Positions 60,427 through 64,000 of a stretch of DNA of 64,000 nucleotides are shown piece after piece. The notes under the pieces were generated by a model. It was not told where the DNA came from. It did no database searches and was given only the letters and a program-made list of their open reading frames with translations. The DNA comes from Erythrophleum ivorense (Eukaryota > Streptophyta > Magnoliopsida > Fabales > Fabaceae): contig JAIUCV010000007.1 of the NCBI GenBank assembly GCA_026724425.1, positions 21,047,286 to 21,111,285 on the forward strand. The letters are read 5' to 3'. The position numbers and the translations under genes are program-made. Within the stretch, counting starts at the first letter, position 1. Each line of letters opens with the position of its first letter.

Positions 60427-61878
60427 ATGCCTCGAAAGAAAAAACCCGGTGATGAAAAAAGAAAAGAAAAAATGGAAGAATCCTCGATTGGGGCCCAATC
60501 TCCAATTTCATCAGCAGAACTTCAAGAACTGCTGAACAAACTTGCAGGGACTCAATCCCAGCAATCAACAGGGTCTTCGGCCCGTCCAACTTCGAGGTCT
60601 TCTACCCCAAAACCATCAACTGGGTCTTCGACCCAAATTTCAGAAAAGAAAACCCTCCAATCTTATGCCCAAAGGCTTCCATCCCATTCTTGGAGCCAAA
60701 CAGTGGCCAGCCCAAATGAAACCACCCTTGCCCTTACGGCTATTTCCAAACAGGAGTATGATCTCCATAACTTCAATTATGGCCAACAATTAGCCCAGAG
60801 AAAACCTGTGGCTGCCCCTTCCAATCAACTTGTAATTGCCCCCTCTCACGCAATTACAACTCAAACAAAGAAATTATCAACTCCTTATGTTCAAAAACTT
60901 GGACGTTACATGACTATTGTCCAAATAGAACCCGAATTCTCGGCTCCAACTCCAAACTTAACGGCTATGAAAATATTTCCTCCAGGAAAACATTTCATTC
61001 CCGCTGATCCGAGAAAAACAAGAGAATATTGTGAATTAATATTACTTCATTCTGGTTCGATCTCCTTAACCCGCAAACAGGATCCTACCAATGAATTAGT
61101 AATAACTCACTCTCAATTACAAATTTTGAAAGTTCTCACGCCATCCCAGTGGGGACCAGATTTAAATAAACCAAAATTTTGGGATATCAATTTTGAACCT
61201 AATGGGTATACGTACTGGGATTATCAAAAGGCCTGGTATAATATCTTTTGGGATCAAAATAAAGATTATAAACATACTTGGTTTATCTATTTCAAAAAAG
61301 ATACCAAGTACAAATTTCCCCAATGGTTTTTGTTATGGTGGGACTTCTTTGGTCCATTACCCGAGATATTACCCCCACTAATACAAAACGCTTTTGAACT
61401 TTTTAAACAAAAATTTAATATCAGTGTAGATCCCGCTGTCCCGTTGGAATTACACTATTTTTCCAAATTATCGGCTGCCTGGATATTCTCTTGGCAATAC
61501 CGGTTTTCTCATGACAATCCAAATTCGGCTCTCCTACCACAATTACAGCGTATTCCGTTTGTTAGATGGTGGGACAAATTTAAAACAAATAACATTGACT
61601 CAAATGCAGTGGCTCAATGGTTCAAAAGGAACCCAGAATTCTTATGTCTCTCGGAACAATCCATTTTCCTCAACCAGAGATCAAGGATTCAATCTAAACT
61701 TGCTGCTGTGGATAATAGGACTGACCTCATCAAACAATTAAACTTTATGATCAAACAATTAAAAGATGAGGAAGCCTCTCCAAGTCATACCCAACAAGAT
61801 TCGTCGGCAGACTCAGACGATGAGGAAACTGATGATGAAGAGAACCTAGACCTCACTGTTGACCTAAACGAAGACTAA
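60427..61878 (+). CDS. Pararetrovirus ORF2, function unknown
   Basis: A 483-residue open frame starting at ATG 60427 (MPRKKKPGDEK). The frame is open back to a TGA at 60397, but no earlier ATG exists. The N-terminus is basic, followed by a Ser/Thr/Gln-rich region with a repeated TGSS..P motif (residues about 30-80). The central part (about 170-430) is rich in Trp, Tyr and Phe (for example WDYQKAWYNIFWDQ and FPQWFLLWWDFFGP). The C-terminus is strongly acidic (DSDDEETDDEENLDL). No enzymatic motif, signal peptide or membrane span is evident. Florendoviruses are known to carry a second ORF of unknown function at this place. It is in the same frame as ORF1, separated by TAG (60379) and TGA (60397), so it is likely reached by reinitiation or a separate mRNA. 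Confidence 0.88.
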   Translation: MPRKKKPGDEKRKEKMEESSIGAQSPISSAELQELLNKLAGTQSQQSTGSSARPTSRSSTPKPSTGSSTQISEKKTLQSYAQRLPSHSWSQTVASPNETTLALTAISKQEYDLHNFNYGQQLAQRKPVAAPSNQLVIAPSHAITTQTKKLSTPYVQKLGRYMTIVQIEPEFSAPTPNLTAMKIFPPGKHFIPADPRKTREYCELILLHSGSISLTRKQDPTNELVITHSQLQILKVLTPSQWGPDLNKPKFWDINFEPNGYTYWDYQKAWYNIFWDQNKDYKHTWFIYFKKDTKYKFPQWFLLWWDFFGPLPEILPPLIQNAFELFKQKFNISVDPAVPLELHYFSKLSAAWIFSWQYRFSHDNPNSALLPQLQRIPFVRWWDKFKTNNIDSNAVAQWFKRNPEFLCLSEQSIFLNQRSRIQSKLAAVDNRTDLIKQLNFMIKQLKDEEASPSHTQQDSSADSDDEETDDEENLDLTVDLNED

Positions 61879-61886
61879 AGTCAGCA

Positions 61887-62088
61887 TGATGTCACATCTG
61901 CACTGTTGTATTCACTTGACACTATAGTTTTACTCTTCCTGTAAAATTGTATTTCTGAAGTGTCGGCAAAGTCAACAACACTGTAGCAAAAGTCAAAATT
62001 ACTGTAGCAAATAGTAACCAAACCGGAACTGTTCAAGTTACTATTAGGTTACAGGTCTCCCAAACAGTGTTTTCCGGATCTATAAAAT
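61887..62088 (+). promoter_or_regulatory. Viral 35S-like promoter with TATA box
   Basis: A TATA box TATAAAATCC begins at 62081. Upstream are an as-1/CRE-like TGATGTCA at 61887-61894 and duplicated CTGTAGCAAA and AAAGTCAA elements (61966-62010). Caulimovirus promoters typically combine such elements. Transcription would start near 62110 and read toward the right edge of the insert and into host DNA. Confidence 0.7.
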
Positions 62089-62109
62089 CCAACTGATCCA
62101 AGAGATCAG

Positions 62110-62436
62110 GGGCATTCGGAATACACTCTCCCCTTCTCTCTAAAACTTCTCTCTAGAGTTTTCTCTGAAGCTCTCTCCTCTCCTCTCTCCTTCTCTTCTC
62201 TTTTGTAAGTACATCTTTTAAATAAACTTTAATTTCCAGCTATTCATGTCATGCATAAGCATCTGCATACTCTCTTCTCCTCTATGAACTAAGCACAGTG
62301 CGGATTACCGCCGTTCTTAGTTTTCTGTCTTATTTCCCTTAGCATATTTATTTCCGTCATTTATGTTCTAAGCAGTCCGTCTGCTCCTCTACTTTCCAGC
62401 TCTTAACTTCCTGTCTCACTCCACTCCCCCGGGTTC
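62110..62436 (+). promoter_or_regulatory. Viral transcript start region and poly(A) signal
   Basis: A CT-rich segment (about 62126-62205) downstream of the TATA box would be the 5' end of the pregenomic RNA. A donor-like TTTTGTAAGT lies at about 62203. AATAAA at 62221-62226 is about 110 nt after the presumed start, the usual position of a pararetroviral poly(A) signal that is bypassed on the first pass. Confidence 0.6.
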
Positions 62437-62471
62437 TCTCCCGTCCCTTGGTATCAGAGCCTGAAGGGATA

Positions 62472-62474
<3 letters not shown>

Positions 62475-62536
<62 letters not shown>
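62475..62536. repeat. TA then TG microsatellite at right edge of the viral insert
   Basis: (TA)n with one CA, continuing into (TG)n at about 62517-62535. It is the right half of the microsatellite split by the insertion. Confidence 0.95.
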
Positions 62537-64000
62537 CATTTAAGTTATTTGATTAAAGGCGAGTATTTGCGTCTAACTCCAATATAAGAGTCATGAATCA
62601 CTTGATGATCCATCAGAGTTATGTCTAACCCCTAATTCAAACCAAAACAAGTTCAATCAATTAAATGTTTTAAATAACTTCTTACTCATACAAACACACT
62701 ATTGTTGATTTTTATGCAAAACCAATATGCTCTATATATCTTTTATATCTTGTACAAAATGATACTTCCTTCGGTCTCATATATAAGAGACTTTTCTGAG
62801 ATTTGATTTGGTCTTATATATAAGAAACAAACTATTATATTAATTACAGTATTTCAATTATACCATTCATTAAATAAGTCATTCAAATTATAAGTAGTGG
62901 TGGTCATTAATCTCAAGGAGAAAGTACACGTATTAAATAAGGGTATTTTTGGAAAATAATTTTTATTTGAGACAAAATTAAGAAGATTAATTGCTTTTAA
63001 CTAACTTTCTTAATACTCGTGAATTAGTTATTTATTTCTTATATATGATAGTATATTTTTGGGCTGGACACGTAAATGACTTTCTTTTTAGTTTTAATTT
63101 CTTTATTTGGGAAATTATATTTTACTTTCCTAAACTAAGGTCTAATTATAAAATTGGTACTATAATTAAAATTTTCCACAACTTTATACTAAAATAAAAA
63201 TATTAAAAAGCAATTAAAATTAACTGCCAGAAGCTATTAGCTTCAACAATATTCACATAGAGGCATCGGGAAAGGATAAAAATATAAATAAAATTAGGCA
63301 ACATGAGAATCGTGTGTCCTCTTGTGCTAATTTTAAGTAAGATTTAATATTTTCGTATTGTCCAAAATTCATGAAAATGATTAATTGATTATGGGACTAA
63401 AATGTAGTACCCCCTCCCTTTTATAACAAATCAATATATATATATATATATATATTCTTTCTTTCTTTATCCACATTCTTGATGAAAATTGACTTGACAC
63501 AGTAAAAAAGACAAGGATACAATAGTTTCTCTTTTCTTAAAAGATAATTTAATTATATGACCTTACTCTTTTATATATGCAAATTTACATTGATCTCCAT
63601 TAAAATTTAAAAAAAAATTACAATTAAACCTTTTTTTACCATAATTTTTTTCAATCACGTGTTTAATTTTTTTCATTTTGGTTACAATTAAAAGCTTATT
63701 AATAAAATATTTCTTAGAAGTTTTATTTTCAATGTAACTTATTTTGTGGTATGCAATTATTATTATTTTATTAATGATTATAACATTTATTAAGTTTAGA
63801 GAAGTTATTATTTTATATTAATCAAATACATATTATATTATACTTTAAATTAAATATTATTAAAATATAACTCTTTAAAAATTGCATCCTTTAAAATGTT
63901 TCACAATTATATATATGTTATTATAAAAATAATAAATTTAATTTGCTTTAAATTTTCATTTAATTTATAACCATACATATTTATGATAATCAAAATCATC
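62537..64000. other. AT-rich intergenic DNA with a possible MITE
   Basis: No gene recognised. Near 62765 the sequence ACTTCCTTCGGTCTCATATATAAG resembles the terminus of Stowaway-type MITEs (CTCCCTCCGTCTCATA-like). A partial inverted match TTCTTATATATGA lies at about 63037-63049. A TA microsatellite lies at 63434-63454. The rest is very AT-rich. Confidence 0.4.

Larger units (their letters stand above)
54502..62474 (+). mobile_element. Endogenous pararetrovirus, florendovirus type, genome-length
   Basis: A 7.9 kb viral genome copy. Positions 54502-54539 and 62437-62474 are an identical 38-bp direct repeat containing the tRNA-Met primer-binding site TGGTATCAGAGC. Between them lie leader, ORF1 (54979-60381), ORF2 (60427-61878), a pararetroviral promoter and a poly(A) signal. 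There are no LTRs and no integrase, and ORF1 starts with a movement-protein domain, which identifies Caulimoviridae and not an LTR retrotransposon. One polyprotein from movement protein to RNase H plus a downstream ORF2, with insertion in a TA microsatellite, matches what is known of florendoviruses. Genus placement is inference from layout. Both ORFs are open. As a single permuted copy it lacks a promoter upstream of ORF1. Confidence 0.9.

Noticed and set aside
54502..62474. Interpretation of the 38-bp terminal repeats as LTRs
   Set aside because: They are far too short, contain the primer-binding site itself, and the unit has no integrase but has a movement-protein domain. A terminally redundant pararetrovirus fits.
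1..64000. tRNA, rRNA or other structured RNA genes
   Set aside because: No tRNA- or rRNA-like sequence was seen; tRNA-like 12-mers are primer-binding sites.

Overview
This window is nuclear DNA of a flowering plant, most likely a eudicot. The evidence is one intron-bearing plant bHLH gene set in AT-rich, transposon-dense sequence, with plant families of Ty1/copia and Ty3/gypsy LTR retrotransposons, CACTA (En/Spm) transposons, a LINE remnant and an endogenous plant pararetrovirus. Splice boundaries, target-site duplications (TSDs) and stop counts were read by hand; no alignment or database search was run.

Layout. 1-3000: non-coding DNA with several tandem repeats. 3000-8160 (minus): a decayed gene for the 'putative plant transposon protein' family, split by a 3.5 kb solo LTR with a perfect 5-bp TSD. 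8770-14490 (minus): a decayed copia element. 15060-15600: RNase H-like tail of a dead LINE. 16476-20452 (plus): a six-exon bHLH gene of the UNE10/PIF8 phytochrome-interacting clade, the only clear host gene. 20778-33471 (minus): a copia element with LTRs and TSD, interrupted inside its reverse transcriptase by a 7.9 kb gypsy element (22375-30242, plus). 32952-34266: tandem duplication of the copia leader, LTR and host flank. 34772-36644: probable solo LTR. 36784-about 42860: non-autonomous CACTA-like element with a solo LTR inside it. 43519-52113: CACTA element with 3-bp TSD, decayed TNP2 transposase and a second gene ending in a Ulp1-like protease domain. 54502-62474: genome-length endogenous pararetrovirus of florendovirus type, with both reading frames open, inserted in a TA microsatellite. 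62540-64000: AT-rich non-coding DNA with a possible MITE.

Most notable. The pararetrovirus has an 1800-codon polyprotein (movement protein, capsid with CCHC knuckle, aspartic protease, reverse transcriptase, RNase H) and a 483-codon second protein of unknown function, neither with a stop or frameshift. Every other mobile gene here is broken, largely by changes of the methylcytosine-decay type. The virus copy starts and ends at the tRNA-Met primer-binding site, with a 38-bp terminal repeat, so its promoter lies at the 3' end and points into the flanking host DNA.

The nesting gives relative ages: the transposon-protein gene predates its solo LTR; the copia element predates the gypsy element; the CACTA-like element predates its solo LTR.
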